Shown in pieces: positions 45,948 to 53,865 of a stretch of 64,000 bases of DNA. The stretch's first letter is position 1. Every line of letters starts with the position of its first letter. The translations under genes were made by a program, and so were the position numbers. The notes below the pieces were generated by a model, which worked only from the letters and a program-made list of their open reading frames with translations, was not told where the DNA came from and ran no database searches. Origin of the DNA: Mesorhizobium sp. SOD10 (GTDB lineage Bacteria; Pseudomonadota; Alphaproteobacteria; Rhizobiales; Rhizobiaceae); NCBI GenBank assembly GCA_000824805.1, contig CCNA01000012.1, positions 62,001-126,000 of the forward strand, in the 5' to 3' direction.

Positions 45948-47789
45948 TTAAGCGTCGGTGGATTCCTTCTTGCGGCGCGCCGCCGGAGGCGGCGGCTCGA
46001 TCGCGCCGGCTCGAACGCGCACCGGTTTCAGTGCCTGGGCTCCGGTATCCTTCACAATGTTCAGCGAGCGCGGGAAGAACTGGTCGTTCTGCTGACCGCG
46101 CCCGATATTGACGATCGCGGTTTCGGGCAGACGCTTCTGCAGCATGGCGAGCACCCGCCGCAGGGTCGGGCCGTCGAACGCGTCGAGCGCTTCATCGATG
46201 ATCACCCATTTCGGCTTGCGCAAGGCGAGCCTGGCAAACGCCAGCGCCCGTTGCTCGTCATCGCCGAGCTCGCGTTCCCACCGCCCGGGACGGTCTAGCG
46301 CGGTCGATAGCCGATCGAGGCCGACCTCCTCGAGCACCGCCGCGATCTCGGCATCGCTGGCCGGGGCCTCGCCGTTCGGATGATCGAGGACCTCGCGCAA
46401 CGTGCCGGCCGGGAAATAGGGCACGCGGGGCACGAAGATGGGGGCCTCGCGAGCCGGCAGGCCGATCCGGCCGCTTCCCCACGGCCACAGGCCGGCAATG
46501 GCGCGGAAGAACAATGTTTTGCCGGCGCCCGGCTCGCCGGTGATCATGACGCGCTCGCCGGGGTGGATTTCGACATCCGTCTGGGCAAGCTTGGTGCAGC
46601 CTTCGGGCGAAGCCACTTCGAGCCTGTCGAAGGTTAGGTTGCCATTGGCGTTTTCAACGAACTGGATGCGTTTTTCCTTGTGATGCAGCGCATCGGTCTC
46701 GGTGAGCGCAATGCGGAAATCGGCCACGCGCATCAGCGTCGCGCGCCAATCGGCGATGCTGCCGATGTTGTTGATGAACCAGCGCAGCGACGAATGAACC
46801 TGGTTGAAGGCGCCCACCGCCATCATCAGCCCGCCGAAGGAGATGTCGCCCGAGAAATAGACCGGCGAAGCCACCAGGATGGGTGCCACCACCGTTATCC
46901 AGCCATAGGTGTCGGTCACCCAGGACAGGTTGATCTGCGCGGTAAAGATGCGCCGCATGGCGCCCAGCACCGTGCCGAGGTCGAGTTCCAGCCGGCGCCG
47001 GGCGTCGGGCTCGCCATGGTAGAGCGCTATCGCGTCGATGTTCTCGTTGACCCGCACCATGGAGGAGCGCAGCTCCGCTTCGCGGGTATAGCGCTCGCTG
47101 TTGAGGCCGATCAGCGGACGCCCGACCAGCCAGCTCAGCCACGAGGCGATGCCGGCATAAAGGAAGGCCGCCCAGACCATGTAGCCCGGTATCGCCAGTG
47201 AATAGCCGCCGATGTGGAAGACGAAGCCCGAAGACAGTTCCCAGAGCACGCCGATGAAGGAGACGAGCAGGATGAATGACTGCAGCAGGCCGACGCCGAG
47301 ATCCGTCGACAGATCCGACAGGTGGGCGGCATCCTGCTGCATGCGCTGGTCGGGATTGACGCCGATGGCGCCGGCATTGGCCAGCCGGAAGGCCCGCGCC
47401 GGGCGCATCCATTGATCGATAAGGTCGAGCGTCAGCGCCTCGCGCAACCTCAGACGGATCATCTGGTTGAGCCAGGTCTGGCCGATATTGAGCACCAGAA
47501 GTCCGCCGGCGATCATCGCGAAGACCAGAAGCTGGTGCAGAAAGTCGGCCATGTCGCGCCGGGCCAGCGCATCGTAGAAAGGCTGGTTCCAGCGGTTGAG
47601 CAGGACCTGTCCGATCGCGGTGGCGACGATGACCGCGACGATGCCGATCGAGACCCAGGCAAGTTGCCCGCGCACGGGCGAGGTTTTCAGCCCCAGCTTG
47701 ATCGCCGTCACCTGGTCGGCGAGGCTGCTCGCCTCCACCGAGACGGCGGGTTTCTGCGGGCCCGGCTTTCTATCGGTCTGGTCGTCCAT
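45948..47789 (-). CDS. SbmA/BacA-type ABC transporter with fused ATPase (BclA/ExsE-like)
   Basis: 613 residues: an SbmA/BacA membrane domain (about 40-365, six segments, with LNRWNQPFYDALARRDMADF near 64-83 and the NPDQRMQQDAAHL motif near 145) fused to a nucleotide-binding domain. Walker A is GEPGAGKT (418-425) and Walker B WVIIDEALDAFD. The signature reads LGDDEQRAL where LSLGEQQRL is usual, and the H-loop is VNIGRG where VSIGHR is usual. Rhizobial relatives import peptides, including host NCR peptides; whether this one is active with these changes is open. Confidence 0.85.
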   Translation of the reverse strand: MDDQTDRKPGPQKPAVSVEASSLADQVTAIKLGLKTSPVRGQLAWVSIGIVAVIVATAIGQVLLNRWNQPFYDALARRDMADFLHQLLVFAMIAGGLLVLNIGQTWLNQMIRLRLREALTLDLIDQWMRPARAFRLANAGAIGVNPDQRMQQDAAHLSDLSTDLGVGLLQSFILLVSFIGVLWELSSGFVFHIGGYSLAIPGYMVWAAFLYAGIASWLSWLVGRPLIGLNSERYTREAELRSSMVRVNENIDAIALYHGEPDARRRLELDLGTVLGAMRRIFTAQINLSWVTDTYGWITVVAPILVASPVYFSGDISFGGLMMAVGAFNQVHSSLRWFINNIGSIADWRATLMRVADFRIALTETDALHHKEKRIQFVENANGNLTFDRLEVASPEGCTKLAQTDVEIHPGERVMITGEPGAGKTLFFRAIAGLWPWGSGRIGLPAREAPIFVPRVPYFPAGTLREVLDHPNGEAPASDAEIAAVLEEVGLDRLSTALDRPGRWERELGDDEQRALAFARLALRKPKWVIIDEALDAFDGPTLRRVLAMLQKRLPETAIVNIGRGQQNDQFFPRSLNIVKDTGAQALKPVRVRAGAIEPPPPAARRKKESTDA

Positions 47790-47872
47790 GAAGGATATTC
47801 CTGGTTTCCGCGACGATCATGAATGCCGCGCCAAGCGTGCATGCTCAGATCGGGCATGCCTCAGATAGGGTG

Positions 47873-47910
47873 ATGATCGCCGCGCGATGCAAGGCGCGGC
47901 GGCGATCACG
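47873..47910 (-). terminator. GC-rich hairpin after the methyltransferase gene
   Basis: GATCGCCGC pairs with GCGGCGATC across roughly 47873-47910, just downstream of the minus-strand methyltransferase stop at 47917. No T-run, so it may be a 3'-end stabiliser rather than a true terminator. Confidence 0.4.
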
Positions 47911-47916
47911 AACGCG

Positions 47917-48678
47917 TCACTTGGACGCGCCGTCGGTCGCGAGCCGGCCAAGCCGCGTCGCCCCCTGCGGCGAGAAGACCGGCACGAAGACACGGCGAGA
48001 GGCGCGTTGCACGACGGGCACGCCCTGATAGAGCCGCTTCTGCGCCTCGACGACGATGACGCCGGAAAAGATCGGCCAGAACCGCCGGCCGGCTTTCTCC
48101 AATACATTGTGGAACCGCATCATGAAGCGGGTTGGCGACGGAGGGAAAAACAGCGCGTCAGACCAGGACGCGGGCGTAAAATTCGCCTCGCGCAGCAACT
48201 CGGTCAGCTGGCCGCGCGAGAACGGTCGGCCGTTGCCGAAGGGCGTGTGCTCGAATCGCGCCCACACGCCGCGCCGGTTGGGCACGACGATGACGACCCT
48301 GCCCGCCGGCGACAGCACGCGCCAGATCTCGTTCAGCGTCTCGCGCGGGTTTTCGGCATGTTCGAGCGAGTGCACCAGGAGCACGCGATCGATGCAGGAA
48401 TCGACCAGCGGCAGCTCCTCGTCGAAGACCAGCGCCGTCGCCGCCGGCCCGGTCGCCGGCCACACCACCGCGCCCTGCGTCGCCGGCATGAAGGCGAAGA
48501 CGCGCTCGGCATCGGTGCCGAAGCGTTCCAGCCATGGCAGCGTGTAGCCGAGGCCGACCAGCCGCTCGTTGGGCACCATTGCCCATATGGACGACAGCGC
48601 CATGGTGATCGAATGCTCGGCCAGGCGGCCGAGCGTGGACGAGTAGAAGGAGCGCAGGTCGACGATATCCGAATGCAT
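47917..48678 (-). CDS. class I SAM-dependent methyltransferase
   Basis: 253 residues from the ATG at 48678 (MHSDIVDLRSFYSSTLG). Motif I is weak; the later part DRVLLVHSLEHAENPRETLNEIWRVLSPAGRVVIVVPNRRG (about 118-158) is typical of the Methyltransf_11 group. The substrate is unknown. It is divergent from gloB across an 18-bp tandem repeat and is often placed beside glyoxalase II in Rhizobiales. Confidence 0.82.
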   Translation of the reverse strand: MHSDIVDLRSFYSSTLGRLAEHSITMALSSIWAMVPNERLVGLGYTLPWLERFGTDAERVFAFMPATQGAVVWPATGPAATALVFDEELPLVDSCIDRVLLVHSLEHAENPRETLNEIWRVLSPAGRVVIVVPNRRGVWARFEHTPFGNGRPFSRGQLTELLREANFTPASWSDALFFPPSPTRFMMRFHNVLEKAGRRFWPIFSGVIVVEAQKRLYQGVPVVQRASRRVFVPVFSPQGATRLGRLATDGASK

Positions 48679-48708
48679 GCGCGGGACGGTAGCTGCGAAC
48701 CCTGCCAA

Positions 48709-48754
48709 GTTCAACAAAGGCGCCCGGTTCAACAAACCCGCCAGGTTCAACAAA
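48709..48754 (+). repeat. 18-bp tandem repeat, three copies, between methyltransferase and gloB
   Basis: GTTCAACAAA starts at 48709, 48727 and 48745, giving a strict 18-bp period with variable filler between. It lies in the divergent promoter region. Translated in either direction it would read as a repeated hexapeptide, but no start or coding signal supports that. Confidence 0.75.
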
Positions 48755-48812
48755 CGCAGATGACATCGGCCGCCGCCCGCCCTATGTCTGCGACGACAAA
48801 GGGAGACATGCG

Positions 48813-49580
48813 ATGCCGGTCGAAATCGAGCAGTTCATGTGCCGCACCGACAATTTCGGCGTGCTGGTCCACGATCCAAAAAGCGGTGAGACAGCGGTCA
48901 TCGACGCGCCGGAAGAGGCGCCGATCCTGGCGGCGATCAAGCGCACCGGCTGGACGCCGACATTGATCCTCACCACGCACCATCACGCCGACCATGTCGA
49001 AGCCAATCTGGCGCTCAAGGAGCGCTTCAAATTGCGCATCGTCGGCCCGGAAGCCGAAAAGGCGAAGATCCCCGGTATTGACGAAACGGTCAGCCAGGGC
49101 TCGGTCGTGCGCCTTGGCGAGGAACGGATCGAGGTCATCGAGACGCCCGGCCATACCGCCGGCCACGTCTCCTATTATTTGCCGGCCTCGAAGGTGGCCT
49201 TCACCGCCGACACGCTGTTTGCGCTGGGTTGCGGCCGCCTGTTCGAATGCAAGCCGCCGGTCATGTATGATTCTTTGAAGAAACTGGCGGCGCTGCCGGC
49301 CGAGACCGCCATCTATTGCGGCCACGAATACACCTTGGCCAATGCCCGCTTCGCGGTGACGGTCGATCCGAGCAATCCGGCGCTGAAGCAGCGCGCGGCA
49401 AGGATCGAGGCGCTGCGCGCCGACAACAAGCCGACGCTGCCGACGACCATCGGCGAGGAGTTGTCGACCAATCCGTTCCTGCGTTGGCACGACCCGGCGA
49501 TCCGCAAGCATCTCGGGATGGAGAAGGCCTCGGACGCGGAGGTGTTCGCCGAGATCCGCAAGCGCAAGGACAATTTTTGA
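48813..49580 (+). CDS. gloB: hydroxyacylglutathione hydrolase (glyoxalase II)
   Basis: 255 residues, metallo-beta-lactamase fold. The metal motif THHHADH is at 55-61, with later ligands in GHTAGH (near 112), DTLF (near 131) and GHEYTL (near 169). It hydrolyses S-lactoylglutathione to lactate and glutathione in methylglyoxal detoxification. The last base of its TGA stop is the first base of a family-1 foldback repeat. Confidence 0.94.
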   Translation: MPVEIEQFMCRTDNFGVLVHDPKSGETAVIDAPEEAPILAAIKRTGWTPTLILTTHHHADHVEANLALKERFKLRIVGPEAEKAKIPGIDETVSQGSVVRLGEERIEVIETPGHTAGHVSYYLPASKVAFTADTLFALGCGRLFECKPPVMYDSLKKLAALPAETAIYCGHEYTLANARFAVTVDPSNPALKQRAARIEALRADNKPTLPTTIGEELSTNPFLRWHDPAIRKHLGMEKASDAEVFAEIRKRKDNF

Positions 49581-49627
49581 TGCATGTCGCCCAAGAGTGC
49601 GCAGCGGTTTGGGATAAAGCCATTCAT
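49580..49627 (+). repeat. foldback repeat, family 1, degenerate copy
   Basis: Outer arm ATGCATGTCG at 49580 faces GCCATTCAT, so pairing is partly lost; inner arms CCCAAG and TTTGGG with loop AGTGCGCAGCGG still fit. The left half matches the tandem copies at 18661. It starts on the gloB stop codon and ends 12 bp before the cupin gene. Confidence 0.75.
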
Positions 49628-49638
49628 CAAAACGAAGA

Positions 49639-50079
49639 ATGCGAATGACCACCAGCGCCGCCGAGATCATCGCAACGCTAGGCCTTCAGCCGCATCCCGA
49701 GGGCGGCTGGTACGCCGAGACCTTTCGCGACGCCGCGGGTGGCCCGCGCGGTCATTCGACCGCGATCTATTTCCTGCTCGAGCAGGGCCAGCTTTCGGCC
49801 TGGCATCGGGTGAAGGACGCGGCCGAGGTCTGGCACTTCCATGCCGGCGCGCCGCTGGCGCTGTCGATGCATGAGGAAGGCGCAGGCGTGGTCATCGAGC
49901 AGGTGCTGGGCACGGGCCTTGCCGCCGGGGAGCGGCCACAGATCGTCGTGCCGGCCGGCTGGTGGCAGTCGGCGCGCAGCCTCGGCGAATGGACGCTGGT
50001 CGGCTGCACCGTGGCGCCGGGCTTCGATTTCGCCGCCTTCGAGCTGGCGGAGCCGGGCTGGCAGCCGACAACAAACTAG
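49639..50079 (+). CDS. cupin-fold DUF985 protein
   Basis: 146 residues, cupin_5 family. LQPHPEGGWYAETFRD (16-31), HSTAIYFLLEQGQLSAWHRV (39-58) and EVWHFHAGAPL (64-74) carry the histidines of the putative metal site, and VPAGWWQSAR is the closing strand. No activity is established for the family. Its ATG follows the foldback repeat by 12 bp, so any ribosome site is repeat-derived or weak. Overlaps the convergent lysoplasmalogenase gene by 4 bp. Confidence 0.86.
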   Translation: MRMTTSAAEIIATLGLQPHPEGGWYAETFRDAAGGPRGHSTAIYFLLEQGQLSAWHRVKDAAEVWHFHAGAPLALSMHEEGAGVVIEQVLGTGLAAGERPQIVVPAGWWQSARSLGEWTLVGCTVAPGFDFAAFELAEPGWQPTTN

Positions 50080-50747
50080 GCCAACAGGAATCCCAGCGTG
50101 ATCGCCAGTTGGGCAGCGTAATAAAGCACCCAGACCGTGTAGCGCATCCACAAGCGATGCGGCGAAATCGCCGAGAGCAGGAAGCGCTCGGCCGCCAGCA
50201 GCCCATCCGAGGCGACGAACAGCACCGCGCCGGCGATCACCCAGCGGTTCTGCGTAGTGAGCGCCGAAACGCCCATGGCGAGGATGGCCGCGACATAGAC
50301 GGCGACCGGAATGCGCAGTTGCGGGCCGACGCGGCGCCAGAGCGCGGCAAGCATGACGATGCTGAATACGGCCATGGCGACCGCGATCGCGCCCTGCCAG
50401 GATTGGGCGGTCAACAGCCCGAGCCCGCCGCCTGCCTGCGCGAACAGCACGACATAGGCGAGGTGGCCGGCGAGAAAGCTCGCCAGCCCGCCGAGAAAGG
50501 CCTTTCCGCCGTCGCGCGACAGGAAGGCGTCGCCGGCCGCGCTGAGCGCCAGCGCCGCGATGAGCAGCGCCGGACCGCCCTGCATGGCGGCAAGCACCGC
50601 CAGCAAAGCCACGGCAAGCGTCTTTGCCGCCGTGCGCGTCCATTTCGGCGGCATGTCGAGCGCAAAAAAGTAGATTACAGTCGCGACGAACGAGAACAAA
50701 AGCGTCGCGTTGGCGTTGGCCTCGACGCCGCCCGGAAACGGCATCAT
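50076..50747 (-). CDS. lysoplasmalogenase (YhhN/TMEM86 family)
   Basis: 223 residues, about eight membrane segments. Family marks are ALALSAAGDAFLSRDGG near 65-82 (the conserved GDxFL aspartate), FLAGHLAYVVLF near 91 and LFVASDGLLAAERF near 177 (the second conserved aspartate). It would hydrolyse the vinyl-ether bond of lysoplasmalogens. The double ATG at the start overlaps the stop of the upstream exporter gene by 4 bp, so the two are coupled. Confidence 0.85.
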   Translation of the reverse strand: MMPFPGGVEANANATLLFSFVATVIYFFALDMPPKWTRTAAKTLAVALLAVLAAMQGGPALLIAALALSAAGDAFLSRDGGKAFLGGLASFLAGHLAYVVLFAQAGGGLGLLTAQSWQGAIAVAMAVFSIVMLAALWRRVGPQLRIPVAVYVAAILAMGVSALTTQNRWVIAGAVLFVASDGLLAAERFLLSAISPHRLWMRYTVWVLYYAAQLAITLGFLLA

Positions 50748-51631
50748 GCATTGACCTCTTTTGCCGCCGGCTTGCGCATCAGCAGCGACTTCGCCGCGAG
50801 CGCGGCGCCGCCGGTGATGAGCAAGCAGGCAGCGAGGATGCGCAGCGACGGCTCGGCGACGCCGGCGGCGATCAGCACCAGCGTTGATAGGAGCGGTGCG
50901 GCGTAACTCGCCGCGCCCAGCACCTGGATGTTGCCGCGCTTGACGCCGATGTCCCAGGCGTAGAAGGCCGCGCCAACCGGCATCAGGCCGAGCCCGATGA
51001 CAGCCAGCCACTGTCCAGGACTATCCGGCAGCACGGTCTTCTCAAGCAGAAAATGGCAGACCAGCGACAGCACCGACGTCGCCGCGCAGAACCAGGTGAC
51101 GATCGAGGTCGGCACCGACGGGAAACGTCGCGACAGAAGTGAATAGGATGACCACAGCAGCGCGCAGCCGGCCGCCATCGCGTAGCCGAAGGCATAGCGC
51201 GCATCGAAGGCCAGCCCGCCGCCCTTGGTGACGATCAGGAAGGTGCCGGCTAGGCCGAGCAGCGCGCCGGCGACATGGTTCCAGGCAAGCCGCTCGCCCG
51301 GCATAAGCGCGGAGCCGAGCACAATCAGCAGCGGCCACAGATAGGCGATCAGGCTCGCCTCGACCGCCGGCGCGTTACGCAGCGCCGTGAAGTAGAAGAA
51401 ATGGTAGCCGAACAGCCCGGCTATGCCGATCACCCAGACTTGGCGAGGGATCTTCCGGTTTCTGTCGGCCGCCGGCATCACCAGCCGCGCCGCCAGCCCG
51501 ACGCAGGTGCCGATGGCGAAGGTGATGGCCGACAACAGGAACGGCGGCACCTGCCCCGAAGCGTCGGTGAGCAGCGCCAGCAACGCCCACATGGCAACCG
51601 CCGAAAACCCGATCAGTGTTGCGCGCGCCAT
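50744..51631 (-). CDS. EamA/DMT-family exporter (YddG-like)
   Basis: 295 residues, ten membrane segments in two EamA repeats, starting FSAVAMWALLALLTDASGQVPP. The segment SSYSLLSRRFPSVPTSIVTWFCAATS near 150-177 resembles YddG aromatic amino acid exporters. Substrate assignment is by resemblance only. Coupled to the lysoplasmalogenase gene. Confidence 0.85.
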   Translation of the reverse strand: MARATLIGFSAVAMWALLALLTDASGQVPPFLLSAITFAIGTCVGLAARLVMPAADRNRKIPRQVWVIGIAGLFGYHFFYFTALRNAPAVEASLIAYLWPLLIVLGSALMPGERLAWNHVAGALLGLAGTFLIVTKGGGLAFDARYAFGYAMAAGCALLWSSYSLLSRRFPSVPTSIVTWFCAATSVLSLVCHFLLEKTVLPDSPGQWLAVIGLGLMPVGAAFYAWDIGVKRGNIQVLGAASYAAPLLSTLVLIAAGVAEPSLRILAACLLITGGAALAAKSLLMRKPAAKEVNA

Positions 51632-51663
51632 ATCTCCCCCGCCGGCGCGCGACGGCGCCTGAC

Positions 51664-52455
51664 CTAATTTACCGCTTCGAACCGTCTTGCGCTGATGGTC
51701 AGCGGACCGATCTGGGTCCCGACCGTGGCGCGGATCGGCGCATATACGCCGGATTGGCCGACCGGTGCAAACGTCACCAGCATGCGGCTCTTGTTCTTGA
51801 GGAAGTTCAGCGCCTTGCGGCCCTTGCGATAGCCCGCCACCGGCTCGAAGCCCATCTTGCAGGTCACCGTGTCGCCCTTGTAGCCCGGCACCGAGATCGA
51901 ACCCTTGGAAGCATACGTCAAGCTGAGGTCGGCGCGCATCTCGCCGTCATAGAATTTGACCGTGCGTCCGCAGACCTTGTCCAGGCTGTCGGCATGGATG
52001 ACGGTCGCAGCCATCGGATCGAGCACCGATTTCAGGTCTCCGGCGCCGATCGGCACCCAGCTCTTCGGATCGCGCTTGCCTGGCGCGGGAACGACTTGCG
52101 TCGAGGTAACCGCCCCGTTGCTGAAGCGGATGTCGACCATCGAGGCCTTTTTGCCGGACGTATAATCGGCCCTGAACACCCGCGGCTGCATCTGCTTGCC
52201 GGAAATCGTGCCTTTCGAGGAAATCGTGCCTTTCGTGTCGTCGAAGAGCTTGCCGAGGCCGGCGGCCGAGACGGTACCGTCGATGGCATAGCTGTCGCCT
52301 TCGTAGCGGCTGGAAAAGGTCGCCCTGGCGATCGAAAGGCCGAGATAGGACACCGTATATTCGCCCTTGAAGGATTGCGGCGCCGCGGCGGCAAAGCCTG
52401 TTCCCGACGCGGCAAGGGCAAGCAGGGTGGCGAATGCATGAGATGGACGGAGCAT
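51664..52455 (-). CDS. DUF3108 periplasmic/secreted protein
   Basis: 263 residues with a signal peptide (HAFATLLALAASGTGFAAAA, cleavage near 25). The DUF3108 barrel begins FKGEYTVSYLGLSIARATFS and includes GKLFDDTKGTISSKGTISGK, where a short TISxKGTIS repeat is visible. No enzyme motif is seen; the function is unknown. It is divergent from rpmB across a 258-bp gap. Confidence 0.83.
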   Translation of the reverse strand: MLRPSHAFATLLALAASGTGFAAAAPQSFKGEYTVSYLGLSIARATFSSRYEGDSYAIDGTVSAAGLGKLFDDTKGTISSKGTISGKQMQPRVFRADYTSGKKASMVDIRFSNGAVTSTQVVPAPGKRDPKSWVPIGAGDLKSVLDPMAATVIHADSLDKVCGRTVKFYDGEMRADLSLTYASKGSISVPGYKGDTVTCKMGFEPVAGYRKGRKALNFLKNKSRMLVTFAPVGQSGVYAPIRATVGTQIGPLTISARRFEAVN

Positions 52456-52513
52456 GGCGGCTGGCGAATCCCTGGCGGTTCGGCCGGAACGCAGAGGCTC
52501 CAGCCTGGCATAT

Positions 52514-52527
52514 CCCTTCGCGAAGGG
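52514..52527. repeat. perfect 14-bp palindrome in the DUF3108-rpmB gap
   Basis: CCCTTCGCGAAGGG is exactly self-complementary and sits between the divergent DUF3108 and rpmB promoters. It could be an operator or a small RNA hairpin; I see no further evidence. Confidence 0.4.
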
Positions 52528-52589
52528 CTTATAGTTTGAAATCCGGCCTTTATATGGAGCGCGACCGACAGCCGGCGATGCGCCGGAGC

Positions 52590-52618
52590 TTGACGCAATG
52601 GCGAAATGCCACTATGGA
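52590..52618 (+). promoter_or_regulatory. sigma-70-type promoter for rpmB
   Basis: TTGACG (52590-52595), 17-bp spacer, TATGGA (52613-52618). The predicted start near 52625 leaves a leader of about 90 bases before rpmB. A good match for a strong housekeeping promoter. Confidence 0.6.
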
Positions 52619-52713
52619 ACGCCAACTTTTCCAAAGGCCGCCTGACCGACACCGCGCGCCGCCTGGCGCGGGCAGAATGGTTTGGCAGGTTTAGAAACTG
52701 AAGGTTAGACAAG

Positions 52714-53010
52714 ATGTCCCGCACCTGCGAACTCACTGCCAAGGCAGTCCAGACCGGCAACAATGTGAGCCACGCCAACAACAAGACCAAGCGTCGCTTC
52801 CTGCCGAACCTGGTCAATGTGACGCTGATTTCCGAAGCGCTGAACCAGAATGTTCGCCTGCGCATTTCGGCCAATGCGCTGCGTTCGGTCGAGCATCGCG
52901 GCGGCCTCGACGCCTTCCTGGTCAAGGCCGACGTCAAGGAACTGTCGCAGCGTGCCCGCCTGCTGAAGAAGCAGATCGCCAAGAAGCTGGCCGAGCAGTC
53001 GGCCGCTTAA
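52714..53010 (+). CDS. rpmB: 50S ribosomal protein L28
   Basis: 98 residues. The L28 pattern [23 protein letters not shown], then RFLPNL, and [17 protein letters not shown] is unmistakable. Alphaproteobacterial L28 has this extended C-terminus. Monocistronic, followed by the hairpin AGGCGG/CCGCCT at about 53019-53037, which lacks a T-run. Confidence 0.96.
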   Translation: MSRTCELTAKAVQTGNNVSHANNKTKRRFLPNLVNVTLISEALNQNVRLRISANALRSVEHRGGLDAFLVKADVKELSQRARLLKKQIAKKLAEQSAA

Positions 53011-53091
53011 GCACCTCTCAGGCGGGGGACGACCGCCTCGGGCGCCGGCCGGGCCGTGCCCGGAGTAAGAGCGAGCGTCGGCATGACGCTC

Positions 53092-53122
53092 GGCTGGTTC
53101 CATTACCCAGGATAAAAAAAAT
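53092..53122 (+). ncRNA. preQ1-I riboswitch with embedded ribosome site
   Basis: P1 pairs CTGG (53094-53097) with CCAG (53107-53110); the loop TTCCATTAC and the A-rich tail ATAAAAAAA match the class-I preQ1 aptamer, closely resembling the short Tte-type aptamer. The ribosome site AGGA (53109-53112) is part of the 3' strand of P1, and the A-tail runs into the ATG, so folding would block translation of the transporter. A separate 8-bp hairpin CGAGCGTC/GACGCTCG lies just upstream. Confidence 0.8.
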
Positions 53123-53807
53123 GAACTTCCTGACCCGATATCTGCCCTTCGTGGCCGCCATGGCGCTTGTCGTCGTGGCCTCCAATATCCTCGTGCAGTT
53201 CCCGATGCAGGGCGAGATCGGCGGCCTGTCGCTCGCCGACCTGCTCACCTGGGGCGCCTTCACCTATCCCTTCTCCTTCCTGGTCACCGACCTCGCCAAC
53301 CGCCGCTATGGCCCGGCTGTGGCGCGCAAGGTGGTGTTCGTCGGCTTCATGACCGCGGTGACCTGCTCTATCCTGGTCCCGCCCTTCCTGTTCCGCCATG
53401 GCCTGATCGAGTTCGAGACCGCCGCCGACCGGCTGGTGCGCATCGCCGCCGCTTCAGGCGCTGCCTTCCTCACCGCGCAATTGCTCGACGTCACCGTCTT
53501 CAACCGGCTGCGCCGGCAGAGCTGGTGGCGCGCGCCGATCGTCGGCACGCTGGTCGGCTCGGTGTTCGACACGGTCGTCTTCTTCGGTGTCGCCTTCTCC
53601 GCCGCCTTCGCCTTTGCCGGTGCCAATGACGGCTTCGCGCTGGAGAACGCGCCGTTGATGGGCGTGCTGCCGGTCGAGACGATGCGCTGGGTGTCCTGGG
53701 CGCTTGGCGATCTTTCGGTCAAGCTCATCATAGCCGTCGTGGCGCTGATCCCCTACCGGTTGCTCGCCGCGCGCTGGAGCCAGCCGGCGGTCGCGGTCGG
53801 AGCATGA
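53121..53807 (+). CDS. yhhQ: queuosine precursor transporter (YhhQ family)
   Basis: 228 residues, six to seven membrane segments. The VUT/YhhQ (COG1738) signature is clear in ASNILVQFP near 21, TWGAFTYPFSFLVTDLANRRYG near 51-72 and GSVFDTVVFFGVAF near 150. It imports preQ0/preQ1 or queuine for tRNA queuosine. The preQ1-I aptamer in front supports the function. The stop TGA lies inside a family-1 foldback repeat. Confidence 0.92.
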   Translation: MNFLTRYLPFVAAMALVVVASNILVQFPMQGEIGGLSLADLLTWGAFTYPFSFLVTDLANRRYGPAVARKVVFVGFMTAVTCSILVPPFLFRHGLIEFETAADRLVRIAAASGAAFLTAQLLDVTVFNRLRRQSWWRAPIVGTLVGSVFDTVVFFGVAFSAAFAFAGANDGFALENAPLMGVLPVETMRWVSWALGDLSVKLIIAVVALIPYRLLAARWSQPAVAVGA

Positions 53808-53848
53808 TCCCAAAAAGTGGGGCCCGGTTTTTGGAGCAGATCATGCTC
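53800..53848 (+). repeat. foldback repeat, family 1
   Basis: Outer arms GAGCATGATC and GATCATGCTC, inner arms CCAAAAA and TTTTTGG, loop GTGGGGCCCGG. The repeat includes the TGA stop of the transporter gene (53805-53807). A partial second copy, AGAGCATGATCCC at 53861-53873, contains the next gene's start codon. Confidence 0.9.
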
Positions 53849-53865
53849 AAACAAAAAGAGAGAGC

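Noticed and set aside
48684..48812. Repeated-hexapeptide coding in the 18-bp repeat
   Set aside because: Readable in both directions but without start signals; the methyltransferase and gloB N-termini are set by homologous sequence downstream.
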